Shown: positions 8,580-18,749 of the stretch, in pieces
Layout: the number at the start of each line of letters is the position of its first letter
Position numbering within the stretch: position 1 is the stretch's first letter
DNA from: Carnobacterium_A sp047553015
GTDB lineage: Bacteria; Bacillota; Bacilli; Lactobacillales; Carnobacteriaceae
Direction of reading: 5' to 3'
NCBI RefSeq assembly: GCF_047553015.1
Contig: NZ_CP180212.1
Coordinates: 1,116,001-1,180,000 of the forward strand
DNA: 64,000 nucleotides
Program-made: the position numbers and the translations under genes
The notes under the pieces: model-generated
Told to the model about the DNA's origin: nothing
The model's database searches: none
Seen by the model: the letters and a program-made list of their open reading frames with translations, nothing else

Positions 8580-10572
8580 CTTTAGCACTTCCTTCATCTT
8601 CTAATTGCGATGTTTCCATAAGTTGATCATTATCTAAGAGACTACTTCCTTCTTCAAGAGAGAATTCGACGTGAGATTCAATCCATTTACGACGAGGTTC
8701 AACCTTATCACCCATCAATACAGAGACACGACGTTCTGCTTGAGCAGCATCGTCAATTCTGACACGTATAAGCGTTCTTGTGTCTGGATCCATAGTTGTC
8801 TCCCATAATTGGTCAGCATTCATCTCACCTAGTCCTTTATACCGTTGTAAGATATAGTTTTTCCCAAACGCTTCTGTTACACCTACTAGTTCATCATCAG
8901 TCCAAGCATAGGCAATTTTTTCCTTTTTACCCGTTCCTTTAGAAAGTTTGTATAAAGGTGGCATAGCTAGGTAAATTTTACCGGCTTCGAACAAGGGTTT
9001 CATGTAACGATAGAAAAAGGTTAATAGGAGCACTTGGATGTGGGCTCCATCTGTATCAGCATCGGTCATGATAATAATTTTATCGTAGTTACAAGCTTCA
9101 ATATCAAATTCAGCACCCACTCCTGCGCCAATCGTATAAATCATTGTATTAATTTCTTCATTTTTCATAATATCTTGTAATTTTGCTTTTTCGGTATTAA
9201 TAACTTTTCCACGTAAAGGTAAAATAGCTTGGAATTTACGGTCACGACCTTGTTTGGCAGAACCACCAGCTGAATCTCCTTCGACTAAGAATAATTCATT
9301 GCGTTTAGCATTTTTACTTTGTGCAGGTGTTAGTTTACCAGATAATAATGCATCATTTTTCTTCCGTTTTTTTCCATTGCGACTTTCCTCACGCGCTTTT
9401 CTAGCAGCGGTCCGGGCTTCTCGTGCCGAAAGAGCTTTACGGATTAATTGTTGGCTAGTTTCACCATTTTCTACTAAGTAAAAACTCAATTGTTCACCGA
9501 TAACCGCTTCGACGGCTCCACGAGCTTGTGCCGTTCCAAGTTTACTCTTTGTTTGTCCTTCAAATTGCAATAAGTCCTCAGGAATACGCACAGAAATAAT
9601 GGCCGATAGACCTTCTCTAAAATCACTGCCTTCAAGATTTTTTTCTTTTTCTTTTAGTAAGTTAACTTTTCTTGCGTAGTCATTAAAGGTTTTTGTGAAA
9701 GCTGTTTTCATGCTAGATTCATGTGTTCCACCATCTTTGGTTCGAACATTGTTAACGAAAGATAAGATGTTTTCTGAGTAGCCATCATTGTATTGAAATG
9801 AAAATTCCACTTCAATTTGATTGCTTTCTCCTGAAAAATAAGCAATGGGTGTTAATGTGTCTTTGTCTTCATTTAAGTAAGCAACAAATTCTTTGATGCC
9901 TTCTTCATAATGAAAAACATCCGAACGGTCGTTTCTTTCGTCAATTAACTCGATACGTAGATTTTTTAATAAAAAAGCAGACTCTCTCAATCGTTCTGAT
10001 AATACGTCATACGAGTATTTGATCGTTGAAAAAATAGTTGTATCAGGTTTAAAATGAACGGTTGTACCATTTTTTTGACGAGTAGTCTTTTTATTGGTTA
10101 AGGTCCCAGAGGGTTTTCCTCCATTAATAAATGTTTGTTGGTACTCCATACCATCGCGAACAATAGTAACCGTTAACCATTCAGAAAGAGCGTTAACGAC
10201 ACTAGCCCCAACTCCGTGAAGGCCTCCTGATGTTTTATAGCCACCTTCTTGACCAAATTTTCCACCTGCATGTAAGATAGTGAAAATAACTTGAACAGTC
10301 GGTATCCCTGATGCATGCATTCCTGTTGGCATCCCACGGCCATTGTCTTTTACACTAATGCTATTGTCTTTATGCAAAGTAACTTTAATTTCATCGCCAT
10401 AGCCTGACAAAGCTTCATCAACTGAATTGTCTACAATTTCATAAACCAGATGATGCAAGCCTCTTGTATCTGTCGAACCAATATACATACCCGGTCTTTT
10501 ACGGACAGCTTCTAGTCCTTCTAAAACTTGAATGGATGTGTCATCATATGCTGTTTTTATCTTTTTCGGCAT
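8569..10572 (-). CDS. parE: DNA topoisomerase IV subunit B
   Basis: ATPase subunit of topoisomerase IV. The GHKL ATP-binding site is seen in VDNSVDEALSG and in the DNGRGMPTGMH loop. The TOPRIM motifs are LVEGDSAGGSAKQGRDRKFQ and MTDADTDGAHI. At 667 residues it is the short ParE form rather than an 800-residue E. coli-type GyrB. The partner parC follows directly with overlap, and this gene order supports parE over gyrB. The ATG at 10572 follows AAGGAG. A long AT-rich leader separates it from plsY, which is divergent. Confidence 0.96.
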   Translation of the reverse strand: MPKKIKTAYDDTSIQVLEGLEAVRKRPGMYIGSTDTRGLHHLVYEIVDNSVDEALSGYGDEIKVTLHKDNSISVKDNGRGMPTGMHASGIPTVQVIFTILHAGGKFGQEGGYKTSGGLHGVGASVVNALSEWLTVTIVRDGMEYQQTFINGGKPSGTLTNKKTTRQKNGTTVHFKPDTTIFSTIKYSYDVLSERLRESAFLLKNLRIELIDERNDRSDVFHYEEGIKEFVAYLNEDKDTLTPIAYFSGESNQIEVEFSFQYNDGYSENILSFVNNVRTKDGGTHESSMKTAFTKTFNDYARKVNLLKEKEKNLEGSDFREGLSAIISVRIPEDLLQFEGQTKSKLGTAQARGAVEAVIGEQLSFYLVENGETSQQLIRKALSAREARTAARKAREESRNGKKRKKNDALLSGKLTPAQSKNAKRNELFLVEGDSAGGSAKQGRDRKFQAILPLRGKVINTEKAKLQDIMKNEEINTMIYTIGAGVGAEFDIEACNYDKIIIMTDADTDGAHIQVLLLTFFYRYMKPLFEAGKIYLAMPPLYKLSKGTGKKEKIAYAWTDDELVGVTEAFGKNYILQRYKGLGEMNADQLWETTMDPDTRTLIRVRIDDAAQAERRVSVLMGDKVEPRRKWIESHVEFSLEEGSSLLDNDQLMETSQLEDEGSAKDGE

Positions 10573-10992
10573 TTAAAAAACTCCTTATTACGTGATACTT
10601 AGTGTTAAACTCCATAAACCTTTAACGAATTTTTCTTTGTTTTTTAGGTATTGAATTAAATTTTTCACTTCGTATACATCCGTTTGATCCTTTAAGTATC
10701 TGTTTAATCATACTCTAACTCTATGTGATTGAAAAGTAAAAATTCCCTATTTAGTTAAAAAAACGAAAGTGTGTTCGGTTTTTTAACGATTAAACTCCGC
10801 CTTCTTATTAAACTAGTTCCATTCTTGAAAAGCAAGTAAAAAGTCAATAACGCCTTTCATAAAGATCTATTTAAACTCAAATCTAATGTGTTTTTAATCA
10901 TCATTCTGCTCTACTTTCACTAGCCTTAGAATAAAAAAAATGGTAAAATACAGCGTACTGGCAATTAATTTGCTAAGTTAGGAGTGAATAAA
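10573..10992. other. Divergent intergenic region between parE and plsY
   Basis: About 420 bases with no credible open frame. It must hold the promoter for parE (minus strand) and for plsY (plus strand). Only the plsY extended -10 element is clear. I see no hairpin or riboswitch. Confidence 0.5.
10941..10949 (+). promoter_or_regulatory. Extended -10 promoter element for plsY
   Basis: TGgTAAAAT is an extended -10 element about 44 bases before the GTG start. There is no good -35 box at 17 bp. Expected transcription start is near 10956. Confidence 0.45.
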
Positions 10993-11607
10993 GTGATAAA
11001 AATTATCTTTATGTTTAGTGTAGCCTATTTACTTGGTTCCATTCCATCTGGTGTATGGATTGGTAAAAAGATGTATGGAAAAGATATTCGAGAGTTTGGC
11101 AGTGGAAATTCAGGAACAACAAACACTTTTCGTATTTTAGGTTTTAAAGCTGGTGTCATGGTTCTATTAGCAGATGTTTTAAAAGGAACATTGGCGGCTA
11201 GTCTTCCTTATTTTCTAAATTCTGATTTGAATCCCATGATTGTTGGGCTTGGTGCAATAGTTGGGCATACTTTTCCTATTTTCGCCCAATTTAAAGGTGG
11301 GAAAGCCGTTGCAACTAGTGCTGGCGTCTTATTAGCGTATAATCCCCCATTTTTTATTTTCTGTGTAGTTTTATTTTTGGTCATTCTTTATTTTTCAAGA
11401 ATGGTAAGTTTTTCAAGTATTCTCGGCTTGTTCATTATCCTTCCTTCTAGTCTAGTCACGAATGATGTAGTATTAACAACAATAGCCGGAATTTTAGCTG
11501 TTTTTATTATCTATCGGCACAAAGACAATATCAAACGCATTCGACTTGGAACAGAAAGCAAAGTTCCGTTTGGATATGGATACAAGAAAACCAAAAAAGA
11601 GTCATAG
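10993..11607 (+). CDS. plsY: Glycerol-3-phosphate acyltransferase (acyl-phosphate dependent)
   Basis: Integral membrane enzyme that transfers an acyl group from acyl-phosphate to glycerol-3-phosphate, starting phospholipid synthesis. Family motifs are present: FGSGNSGTTNTFR, the FKGGKAVATSAG loop, and the C-terminal HKDNIKRIRLGTE. Five or so hydrophobic segments fit PlsY. I start at the GTG at 10993 because AGGAG at 10979-10983 lies 8-9 bases before it, whereas an earlier GTG at 10984 abuts that site. The product is about 204 residues. It is monocistronic, ending in a hairpin at 11633-11664 shared with the convergent epimerase gene. Confidence 0.95.
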   Translation: MIKIIFMFSVAYLLGSIPSGVWIGKKMYGKDIREFGSGNSGTTNTFRILGFKAGVMVLLADVLKGTLAASLPYFLNSDLNPMIVGLGAIVGHTFPIFAQFKGGKAVATSAGVLLAYNPPFFIFCVVLFLVILYFSRMVSFSSILGLFIILPSSLVTNDVVLTTIAGILAVFIIYRHKDNIKRIRLGTESKVPFGYGYKKTKKES

Positions 11608-11632
11608 CTAGATTGGAAACAACGAACAAATT

Positions 11633-11664
11633 AAAAGTCTGACAGGATAATCTGTCAGACTTTT
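11633..11664. terminator. Bidirectional terminator between plsY and the LacX-like gene
   Basis: A perfect 13-bp stem (11633-11645 with 11652-11664) lies between convergent stop codons, with a T run on the plus strand and an A-rich stretch before it. Confidence 0.9.
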
Positions 11665-11670
11665 TTTAAA

Positions 11671-12546
11671 TTAAAAAATAGTAATCGTGTACTCGCAGTT
11701 AAATTGTTCGCTAGGTTTTAAGAATTGAATTCCTAACTTATCTTCTAGACGTCCAGTAGAGTCACTTGTGTCTGCAATGCCATACCAAGGCTCAATACAA
11801 ACTAAAGGAGCTTTCAGTTTTGCAGGAGACCAGATTCCGACATATGGAAAATCTGTAAAGCTAACAGAAATACCGTGTGTTGTCTTGTCTGAAAGAATAG
11901 AAAAAACATTTTTATTCTTTGTTTCATAGATAAGTGCATCTTCATCAAAAAGACGCCATCTTAATGCAATATCTGTATTGGTTTGCCCTAAAGTTCGGTT
12001 ATCGTAATCAATATAAGCTCCATTTAATGGGATAAGTGTTCGTGAACGCTTTGGCGAAAAACTTAAATAATAATCTTCAAAACTCGTCTCATCGGTTAAA
12101 GGGACATTAAAACCAGGATGTCCTCCAATAGAGAAATACATGGGTTCATCGGTATTTCTATTGTCCACTTGATAGCTAACGCTCACTGAAGAGTCTTCTA
12201 GTTGATACGTAATGTTCAAACAAAAATCAAAAGGATAGACTTTTTTTGATTCCTCATCGGATAAAAGAGACAACGTTACGGCTGTTTCACTCTGATTGGT
12301 TACCTCAAAAATACGATCTCTAGCAAAACCATGTTGATTCATACTATAGGTTTTATTGTTGTATTGGTATTGGTTATCTTTCAGACGTCCAACAAAAGGA
12401 AATAAAACAGGAGCCTGTCTATTCCAGTAAGTTGGATCTCCTTGCCAAAGATAGTCCGTGCTGTTCTGCTTGTTTTTCAAACTAACTTGTTCTGCACCCT
12501 TTTCTGAAATTTCAACCGTTATAAAGTGGTTTTCTAGTTTAATCAA
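11671..12546 (-). CDS. LacX-like aldose 1-epimerase family protein
   Basis: Galactose-mutarotase-fold protein of the LacX-like branch. Characteristic features are the N-terminal SEKGAEQVSLKNK, APVLFPFVGRLKDNQY, the SIGGHPGFNVPL segment with the catalytic-type His, and CIEPWYGIAD near the C terminus. The sugar substrate of LacX-type proteins is not firmly established, so only the family is named. The TTG at 12546 gives the usual start MIKLENHF and is preceded by AGGGAG. The ATG at 12567 has no ribosome binding site. It lies immediately downstream of codY, 32 bp from its stop, in the same direction. Confidence 0.85.
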   Translation of the reverse strand: MIKLENHFITVEISEKGAEQVSLKNKQNSTDYLWQGDPTYWNRQAPVLFPFVGRLKDNQYQYNNKTYSMNQHGFARDRIFEVTNQSETAVTLSLLSDEESKKVYPFDFCLNITYQLEDSSVSVSYQVDNRNTDEPMYFSIGGHPGFNVPLTDETSFEDYYLSFSPKRSRTLIPLNGAYIDYDNRTLGQTNTDIALRWRLFDEDALIYETKNKNVFSILSDKTTHGISVSFTDFPYVGIWSPAKLKAPLVCIEPWYGIADTSDSTGRLEDKLGIQFLKPSEQFNCEYTITIF

Positions 12547-12578
12547 AGCTCCCAGCTCCCTTATCATCTTAAGTGTTT

Positions 12579-13388
12579 TTAATAAAAGGTTTCTTTATCT
12601 AAAGCACTTTTAAATTTTTTGTTGTGGATACGAATGTAAGTCCCTTTCATACCAAGAGACTTAGACTCGATAATACCACCTGACTCTAATTTTCTCAATG
12701 CATTGACAATAACAGAGCGTGTAATGCCAATTTTATCTGCAATAATAGAAGTCGTTAACCGTCCCTCTGTTCCATTAAGTTCCTCAAAAATAGCTTTAAC
12801 GGCTTTCATTTCACTATAAGACAATGTCTTGAGAGCAATTTGAACCATTGCGCTATTTCTTATTTCCTCTTCTATTTGAGTTGATTTTTTAAATAAAATT
12901 TCAATCCCAACGACCGTAGAAGCGTGTTCTCCTAAAATCAAATCATTGTCATCAAATTCTGGCGCAAGACGGGCTAGGATTAATGTTCCTAGCCGCTCAC
13001 CCGCTGCGTAAATAGGGATAATAGTTGTCAAACCATTGATAAACAAATCCCTTGTTTCAATTGGAAAAATAGTATAATCACTCTCTATACCAATATTTGA
13101 ACGAGTCTCACTAATTTCGAGCATACTCAAAGAATAGTCAAAAGGAAATTTTTCTGCCTTTAACATTTCTTTTACACGCTGATTGTTGATTTCATGTTTT
13201 TCATTAAAACCTAATAGATTTCCGGCTTCATCAATTAAATAGGCATTTACATTTAAAACGTCAGCTAAAATACTCGCCATATCGTTAAAGGGAAGTTGCC
13301 CTTCTTTAACTAACTCCGTATTTACCACTCCGCCTTTTTTTTGGAGCATTTGATTAATCATACGCATTTTTTGAAGCAATCCACTCAT
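12579..13388 (-). CDS. codY: GTP- and branched-chain-amino-acid-sensing repressor CodY
   Basis: Global nutritional regulator. It has an N-terminal GAF domain that binds isoleucine, leucine and valine, and a C-terminal winged helix-turn-helix whose DNA-recognition segment reads ADKIGITRSVIVNALRKLES. The length of 269 residues is slightly longer than the usual 259-260, with the extra residues at the C terminus. The ATG at 13388 follows GGAGG. It is the final regulator gene of the conserved xerC-hslV-hslU-codY operon, starting 28 bp after hslU. Confidence 0.97.
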   Translation of the reverse strand: MSGLLQKMRMINQMLQKKGGVVNTELVKEGQLPFNDMASILADVLNVNAYLIDEAGNLLGFNEKHEINNQRVKEMLKAEKFPFDYSLSMLEISETRSNIGIESDYTIFPIETRDLFINGLTTIIPIYAAGERLGTLILARLAPEFDDNDLILGEHASTVVGIEILFKKSTQIEEEIRNSAMVQIALKTLSYSEMKAVKAIFEELNGTEGRLTTSIIADKIGITRSVIVNALRKLESGGIIESKSLGMKGTYIRIHNKKFKSALDKETFY

Positions 13389-13416
13389 AGCTTATTCCTC
13401 CACGTCATTCGCGTTA

Positions 13417-14829
13417 TTATAAGATATACCTACTCAAATCTTTGTCTTCAACAATGTGCGCAATTTTTTCGTCAACGTAGCTTCTCGTAATCGTAATGTC
13501 TCCCATTTGCATATCAGGTGCTTCAAATAAAAGGTCTTCTAATAACTTTTCTAAAATAGTATGCAAACGTCTTGCGCCGATATTATCCGTTTCTTGATTT
13601 ACACGATAAGCAATATCAGCTAATCGCTCAATTGCTTCATACGTAAAGGTAACATCAATATTGTCGGTCGCAATCATGGCAATGTATTGTTTAACTAAGG
13701 CATTATTCGGTTCAGTTAAAATTTTAACAAAATCTTCTTTTGTTAAATCATTTAGTTCAACGCGAATAGGAAAACGTCCTTGTAATTCAGGAATTAAGTC
13801 ACTTGGTTTAGAGACATGAAAAGCACCTGAAGCGATAAATAAGATGTAGTCCGTTTGAATAGTACCATACTTAGTCGATACTTGTGAGCCTTCAACAATT
13901 GGTAGGATATCCCTTTGTACACCCTCTCTAGATACTTCACCTGACTGGTTACTTTTAGAAGTAATCTTATCAAACTCATCAATAAAAATGATGCCTGAGT
14001 TTTGCGCTAAATGAATAGCTTTTGAGTAGATATCTTCTTGATTAACTAATTTTTCTGACTCCTCTTGAATTAAAATATCTAATGCTTCTTTAACTGTAAC
14101 TGCTCGTTTAACTTTATTTTTTGGACGCAATGCACCCAATGTTTCATTTAAATCAATACCCATTTGTTCTAGGCCTGCATTCATCGGCGAGTTCATATTT
14201 TTTTTATGTTCTTTTATTTCAATGGTTACTTCTCTGTTATCCAATTGACCATTTCGAACTTGTTGTTTGATCGATTCACGATTAAGTGTAATGGTTTCGT
14301 TGACTTCTTCTTCCTCTTCGACAGGTTTTTCCTGATTAAAATTCATTCCTTGAAACATAGATTCAAATGGGTTTGATGCAGTTGATTGTTTCTTTTCTTT
14401 TTTTATACCAGGTACTAAAATTTTAACTAAACGATTCACAGCATTCTTTTCCGCTTGAAAATAAACGCTCGAGTGTTCTTGCTTTTCAACAATCACAATT
14501 GCAGCCTCTACTAAGTCGCGAACCATTGATTCGACATCTCGTCCAATATAACCCACTTCTGTAAACTTGGTTGCTTCAACTTTGATGAAGGGCGCTTTGA
14601 CAATTGTAGCCAAGCGTCTAGCAATTTCAGTTTTCCCTACTCCGGTAGGCCCAATCATTAATAGATTCTTAGGTGTGATTTCTTTTCGCATTTCTTCGTC
14701 TAATTGCAAACGTCGATACCTATTGCGTAGAGCGACTGCAACTGATTTCTTAGCCTCTTTTTGACCAATAATATACTTATCTAATTCACTAACAATTTCT
14801 CTAGGTGTCCTATTTTCTGCTGTGTTCAT
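13417..14829 (-). CDS. hslU: HslU, ATPase subunit of the HslUV protease
   Basis: AAA+ unfoldase that feeds substrates to HslV. Walker A is GPTGVGKTEIARRL (about residue 54) and Walker B is IIFIDEFDKI. The GYIGRDVE pore segment, the charged I-domain insert (about 150-230) and the conserved C-terminal tail ending in DLSRYIL, which docks in HslV, are all visible. Length is 470 residues. It lies 15 bp downstream of hslV. The only ribosome-binding-like bases (AGGAC) overlap the end of hslV, so coupling is likely. Confidence 0.97.
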   Translation of the reverse strand: MNTAENRTPREIVSELDKYIIGQKEAKKSVAVALRNRYRRLQLDEEMRKEITPKNLLMIGPTGVGKTEIARRLATIVKAPFIKVEATKFTEVGYIGRDVESMVRDLVEAAIVIVEKQEHSSVYFQAEKNAVNRLVKILVPGIKKEKKQSTASNPFESMFQGMNFNQEKPVEEEEEVNETITLNRESIKQQVRNGQLDNREVTIEIKEHKKNMNSPMNAGLEQMGIDLNETLGALRPKNKVKRAVTVKEALDILIQEESEKLVNQEDIYSKAIHLAQNSGIIFIDEFDKITSKSNQSGEVSREGVQRDILPIVEGSQVSTKYGTIQTDYILFIASGAFHVSKPSDLIPELQGRFPIRVELNDLTKEDFVKILTEPNNALVKQYIAMIATDNIDVTFTYEAIERLADIAYRVNQETDNIGARRLHTILEKLLEDLLFEAPDMQMGDITITRSYVDEKIAHIVEDKDLSRYIL

Positions 14830-14844
14830 CCTGTCATCACGTCC

Positions 14845-15384
14845 TTATAATTCTTCCACAATAATATTGTGGTTGGTATAAACACAAATATCAGCCGCTA
14901 CGAGTAGACTCTCTTTTGCAATTTCTGCAGCGGTGAGATCTTTGCCGTATTTTTTTAAGGCTCTTCCTGCTGCTAGAGCGAAATTCCCACCAGACCCAAT
15001 AGCTAAAATACCATCATCTGGTTGGATTACTTCACCTGAACCTGAGACCATAAGCATCTCGTCTTTGTTCATCACAATCAATAAAGCTTCTAATTTTTGA
15101 AGTGCACGGTCTGATCGCCATTCTTTAGCTAGTTCAACGGCTGCACGAGTTAAATTTCCTTTGTACTCACTTAGTTTCCCTTCAAATCGTTCTTCTAAGG
15201 TAAAGGCATCTGCAACACTTCCAGCAAAACCAACGAGTACTTCATCGTTATAGATCCGACGAACTTTACGAGCTGTTCCTTTCATAATAACACTTTCGCC
15301 CATTGTGACTTGACCGTCTCCAGACATGGCACAAGCGCCATTGTGTTGAATAGCAAATATAGTTGTTGCATGAAATGTTGTCAT
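14845..15384 (-). CDS. hslV: HslV, proteolytic subunit of the HslUV protease
   Basis: Proteasome-like N-terminal nucleophile hydrolase, 179 residues. The N terminus MTTFHATTIFAIQHNG resembles the Bacillus ClpQ form, in which the nucleophile is exposed by removing only the initiator Met. Here that would leave Thr2; an alternative is deeper processing to Thr7. The SGDGQVT and GFAGSVADAFT segments are conserved. The ATG follows GGAGG. It is between xerC and hslU in the standard order. Confidence 0.97.
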   Translation of the reverse strand: MTTFHATTIFAIQHNGACAMSGDGQVTMGESVIMKGTARKVRRIYNDEVLVGFAGSVADAFTLEERFEGKLSEYKGNLTRAAVELAKEWRSDRALQKLEALLIVMNKDEMLMVSGSGEVIQPDDGILAIGSGGNFALAAGRALKKYGKDLTAAEIAKESLLVAADICVYTNHNIIVEEL

Positions 15385-15417
15385 CTTTTTTCCTCCATTA
15401 ACCTACCGTTGCTTTTT

Positions 15418-16317
15418 TTAAGCTCTTGGGTGGAATTTACGGTAATTTTTTTGTAAATGTTCTTTCGTAACATGGGCATAAATTTGCGTTGATGATAAAC
15501 TAGCGTGTCCTAATAATTCTTGAACCGTTCTCATATCCGCTCCATTATTTAGTAAATGGGTTGCAAAAGTATGGCGCAGCATATGAGGATGGATTTTAGA
15601 GGTTAAACTACTTTTTTTAATGATTTGATTTAAAACGTATTCAATACCCGATGAAGATATGGGTGTCCCGTGTTGATTAACGAATAAGTAATGGTGTTGT
15701 TTTTCATACTTAATCATTAGAATATCTCGACCTTTTTCAAGGTATTCTTGTATCGCTGCTGCTGCATAGTGACCAAATGGAACGTAGCGTTCTTTATTAC
15801 CTTTGCCACGGATGAGTAGAATGCCTAGATCAAAATCAATATCTTTCATGACAATATTCTTGCATTCGCTAAGTCGGATTCCAGTTCCGTATAATACTTC
15901 TAAAAGAGCTTCATTTCTAAAATCGAGCGGTTCTTTACCTTTAACAGCTTCAAATAGTACTGCTATTTCTTTTTCGTAAAAAAAGCGAGGCAAACGGAGC
16001 GCTTTCTTTTTTAGGTGAATATAAGAAAATGGATTCTCTGTTATGATTTGATTTTTTAAAAGGAATTGGTAAAAAGCCCTAAGACTTGAGATTTTTCTAG
16101 AAATCGTATTGCGACTCAATTGACGCTCACTCAGTTCACCTAAAAAAATACGAACATCTTGTAAGCCGACAGACTCATAACCTGATTTACCAGTGGCCGC
16201 TAAAAAATCTGTGAATTCATTGATATCTTCTTCGTAAGCTTTTTTAGTGAGTTCAGAATAATGTCGTTCAGTAATTAAATACAGCAGAAATATCTTTTTT
16301 AATTCAAGATTCGTCAA
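15418..16317 (-). CDS. xerC: Site-specific tyrosine recombinase XerC (CodV)
   Basis: Chromosome-dimer-resolution recombinase acting at dif. It has an N-terminal SAM-like core-binding domain and a C-terminal catalytic domain with the Arg in GTGIRLSE, the beta-hairpin Lys in RGKGNKERYVPFG, HMLRHTFATHLL, the GHASLSSTQIY stretch and the nucleophile Tyr before AHVTKEHL. I start at the TTG at 16317 because GGAGGG is about 8 bases upstream, while the GTG at 16332 overlaps that site. This gives about 299 residues. It heads the hslV-hslU-codY run. The trmFO gene often found between topA and xerC is missing here. Confidence 0.95.
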   Translation of the reverse strand: MTNLELKKIFLLYLITERHYSELTKKAYEEDINEFTDFLAATGKSGYESVGLQDVRIFLGELSERQLSRNTISRKISSLRAFYQFLLKNQIITENPFSYIHLKKKALRLPRFFYEKEIAVLFEAVKGKEPLDFRNEALLEVLYGTGIRLSECKNIVMKDIDFDLGILLIRGKGNKERYVPFGHYAAAAIQEYLEKGRDILMIKYEKQHHYLFVNQHGTPISSSGIEYVLNQIIKKSSLTSKIHPHMLRHTFATHLLNNGADMRTVQELLGHASLSSTQIYAHVTKEHLQKNYRKFHPRA

Positions 16318-16468
16318 AAAAAATCCCTCCACTTCTATGACAAAATTACTTTATCATAGAAGTAAAAGGATTACAATTGATTAACTTGATTGTCGTTTAG
16401 ATTAGTTTATGTTTTATTGTTTTTCTACTACCTAACTAGTTCTATTCGATAAGTTTGTTACGTAAAGC

Positions 16469-18547
16469 TTATTGCTGTGTTTCTTCTTTGTAATCACAGT
16501 GGCTACAAATGACTTGCGTTTTACCTTTTGTTTTCTTTTCAGTTAGGTAATGTTCGCACTTAGGGCAATTTCTACCAATAGGTTTATCCCATGAAACGAA
16601 TTCACATGTTGGGTAACGATCACATCCATAAAACAAACGGTTTTTCTTAGATTTCCGCTCAATAACTTGTCCTTCTTTACATAATGGACAAGTAACGCCA
16701 ATTTCTTTAACAATCGCTTTTGTGTTTCGGCATTCTGGAAAATTGCTACAAGCATAAAATTTCCCGTATCGCCCTAATTTGATGACCATTGGATGTCCGC
16801 ATAATTCACAGTCAAAACCAGCAGGCTCATCTTTTATTTGAATTTTTTCAATATTTTCTTCTGCGTTTTCCACTTCTTTGATGAATGGCTTATAAAAACG
16901 GTCAATAACGTTGGTCCATTCTTCTTTTCCTTCTTCAACAGCATCTAAGTCTTCTTCCATTTCAGCGGTGAAGTGAATATCAACGATTTGTGGGAAATTT
17001 TCTACTACTAAGTTATTCACAATTAAGCCTAATTCAGTCGGCTCAAAGCGTTTACTTTGTATCTTAACATAATACCTCTTAAGAATCGTATTAAGTGTAG
17101 GAGCATACGTTGAAGGGCGTCCAACGCCATTTTCTTCTAGTGTCTTAATGAGTGTTGCTTCAGAATAGCGAGCAGGTGGCTGAGTGAAGTGTTGATTGGG
17201 TTCAATATCAACAGCAGTCACTGTATCGCCTTTTTCAAGTTCGGGCAAGCTATTCACTTTTTCTTCTTTACCATCATCTGTTCCTTCAACATAAACTTTT
17301 TGATATCCAGGGAATTTTAAAGTTGAGCCATTTGCTCTAAATAAAACCGTATCTTGAGTAATATCCACTTTTACCGTATCAAAAATTGCTGGCGTCATTT
17401 GGCTTGCAACTAATCGTGACCAAATTAAATTATATAACTTGTATTGGTCTTTTGTTAGGTATTTTTCAATATCTTTTGGTGTCCGCATGGTACTTGATGG
17501 TCGAATGGCTTCGTGGGCATCTTGTGCACTGACAGCCTTTTTCCCTAAACGCGGTTTTGAAGCAGAATATTCTGAACCAAATTCTTTAGTGATGTAGTCA
17601 ACGACTTCATTCTTAGCAGAATCAGCTATCCGTGTGGAATCCGTTCTCATATAAGTAATCAAACCAACAGCCCCACCACGACCTAAAGAAATGCCTTCAT
17701 AAAGTTGTTGAGCAATCATCATTGTTTTTTGTGTTCTAAAATTTAATTTTCTAGCTGCTTCTTGTTGCATACTACTTGTTTTGAATGGCAAAGCTGGATT
17801 ACGTTTGCGTTCTTTTTTCGTTACGTTAGTTACATCATAATCTTCGCTCTTAATCGCTTGAATAACTTTTTTTACATCCGCTGCGTTCTTAAGATTTAGT
17901 TTTTTGCCATTTAGACCATGGAAATGAGCTTTGAATTTTTTAGTCCCTTTTTTAAAATTCCCTTCGATACTCCAATACTCTTCGGGTTCAAATTCAGCAA
18001 TTTGTTGTTCTCTTTCACAAATCAATTTAAGTGTAATAGATTGCACACGTCCAGCACTTAACCCTTTTTTGACTTTTTTCCAAAGAATAGGACTGATAGT
18101 ATACCCTACAAGGCGATCAAGTATTCGACGAGCTTGTTGGGAATCTACTAATTGCATATCGATTGAGCGAGGTTCTTTGAACGCTCCCTTAACCGCTTCT
18201 TTAGTAATTTCATTAAACGCAACTCTGTTTTTATCGTTGATATCTAATCCTAATAGGTGGCTAAGATGCCAGGCTATTGCTTCCCCTTCTCTATCCGGGT
18301 CAGCTGCAAGATAAACTTTTTCAGCTTTTTTTGCGAATTTTTTCAATTCTTTGATTAGTGGACCTTTGCCTCGAATTGAAATGTACTCAGGTTGATAATT
18401 ATTTTCTACATCAATAGCCATACGACTTTTCGGTAAATCACGTATATGACCTAAACTAGCGACGACTTTATAGTTCTTACCTAAATATTTTTCAATTGTT
18501 TTTGCTTTAGCTGGTGATTCAACAATTACCAGGTATTTATAGGCCAA
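16469..18547 (-). CDS. topA: DNA topoisomerase I
   Basis: Relaxes negative supercoils (type IA). It has the N-terminal TOPRIM (YLVIVESPAKAKTIEKYLG, ADPDREGEAIAWH), the active-site Tyr in GLITYMRTDSTRI, and three C-terminal C4 zinc ribbons (CELCGHPM, CPLCKEGQ and CPKCEHYL segments). The TTG at 18547 gives MAYKYLVIVESPAK and sits 7 bases after AAGGAG. The ATG at 18574 lies upstream of that site and cannot use it. Length is about 692 residues. dprA lies about 200 bp upstream with its own spacing. Confidence 0.96.
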   Translation of the reverse strand: MAYKYLVIVESPAKAKTIEKYLGKNYKVVASLGHIRDLPKSRMAIDVENNYQPEYISIRGKGPLIKELKKFAKKAEKVYLAADPDREGEAIAWHLSHLLGLDINDKNRVAFNEITKEAVKGAFKEPRSIDMQLVDSQQARRILDRLVGYTISPILWKKVKKGLSAGRVQSITLKLICEREQQIAEFEPEEYWSIEGNFKKGTKKFKAHFHGLNGKKLNLKNAADVKKVIQAIKSEDYDVTNVTKKERKRNPALPFKTSSMQQEAARKLNFRTQKTMMIAQQLYEGISLGRGGAVGLITYMRTDSTRIADSAKNEVVDYITKEFGSEYSASKPRLGKKAVSAQDAHEAIRPSSTMRTPKDIEKYLTKDQYKLYNLIWSRLVASQMTPAIFDTVKVDITQDTVLFRANGSTLKFPGYQKVYVEGTDDGKEEKVNSLPELEKGDTVTAVDIEPNQHFTQPPARYSEATLIKTLEENGVGRPSTYAPTLNTILKRYYVKIQSKRFEPTELGLIVNNLVVENFPQIVDIHFTAEMEEDLDAVEEGKEEWTNVIDRFYKPFIKEVENAEENIEKIQIKDEPAGFDCELCGHPMVIKLGRYGKFYACSNFPECRNTKAIVKEIGVTCPLCKEGQVIERKSKKNRLFYGCDRYPTCEFVSWDKPIGRNCPKCEHYLTEKKTKGKTQVICSHCDYKEETQQ

Positions 18548-18749
18548 TGAAATGCTCCTTTCAAGTGAGCTCATATTTTCTGTTTTCGGCTAGTTTTAAC
18601 CAAAACATAAATCGTTAATCATCTTATGCCATCTCATACCTGTTTGTCAACTGTAGAAAGTTATAAATTAAAAACTATTTGCTTTTTATAGTCTGTTTCT
18701 TGACTATACTATAGAAGGAAAAATGTTGGTTTTCAATAAATAAATAACG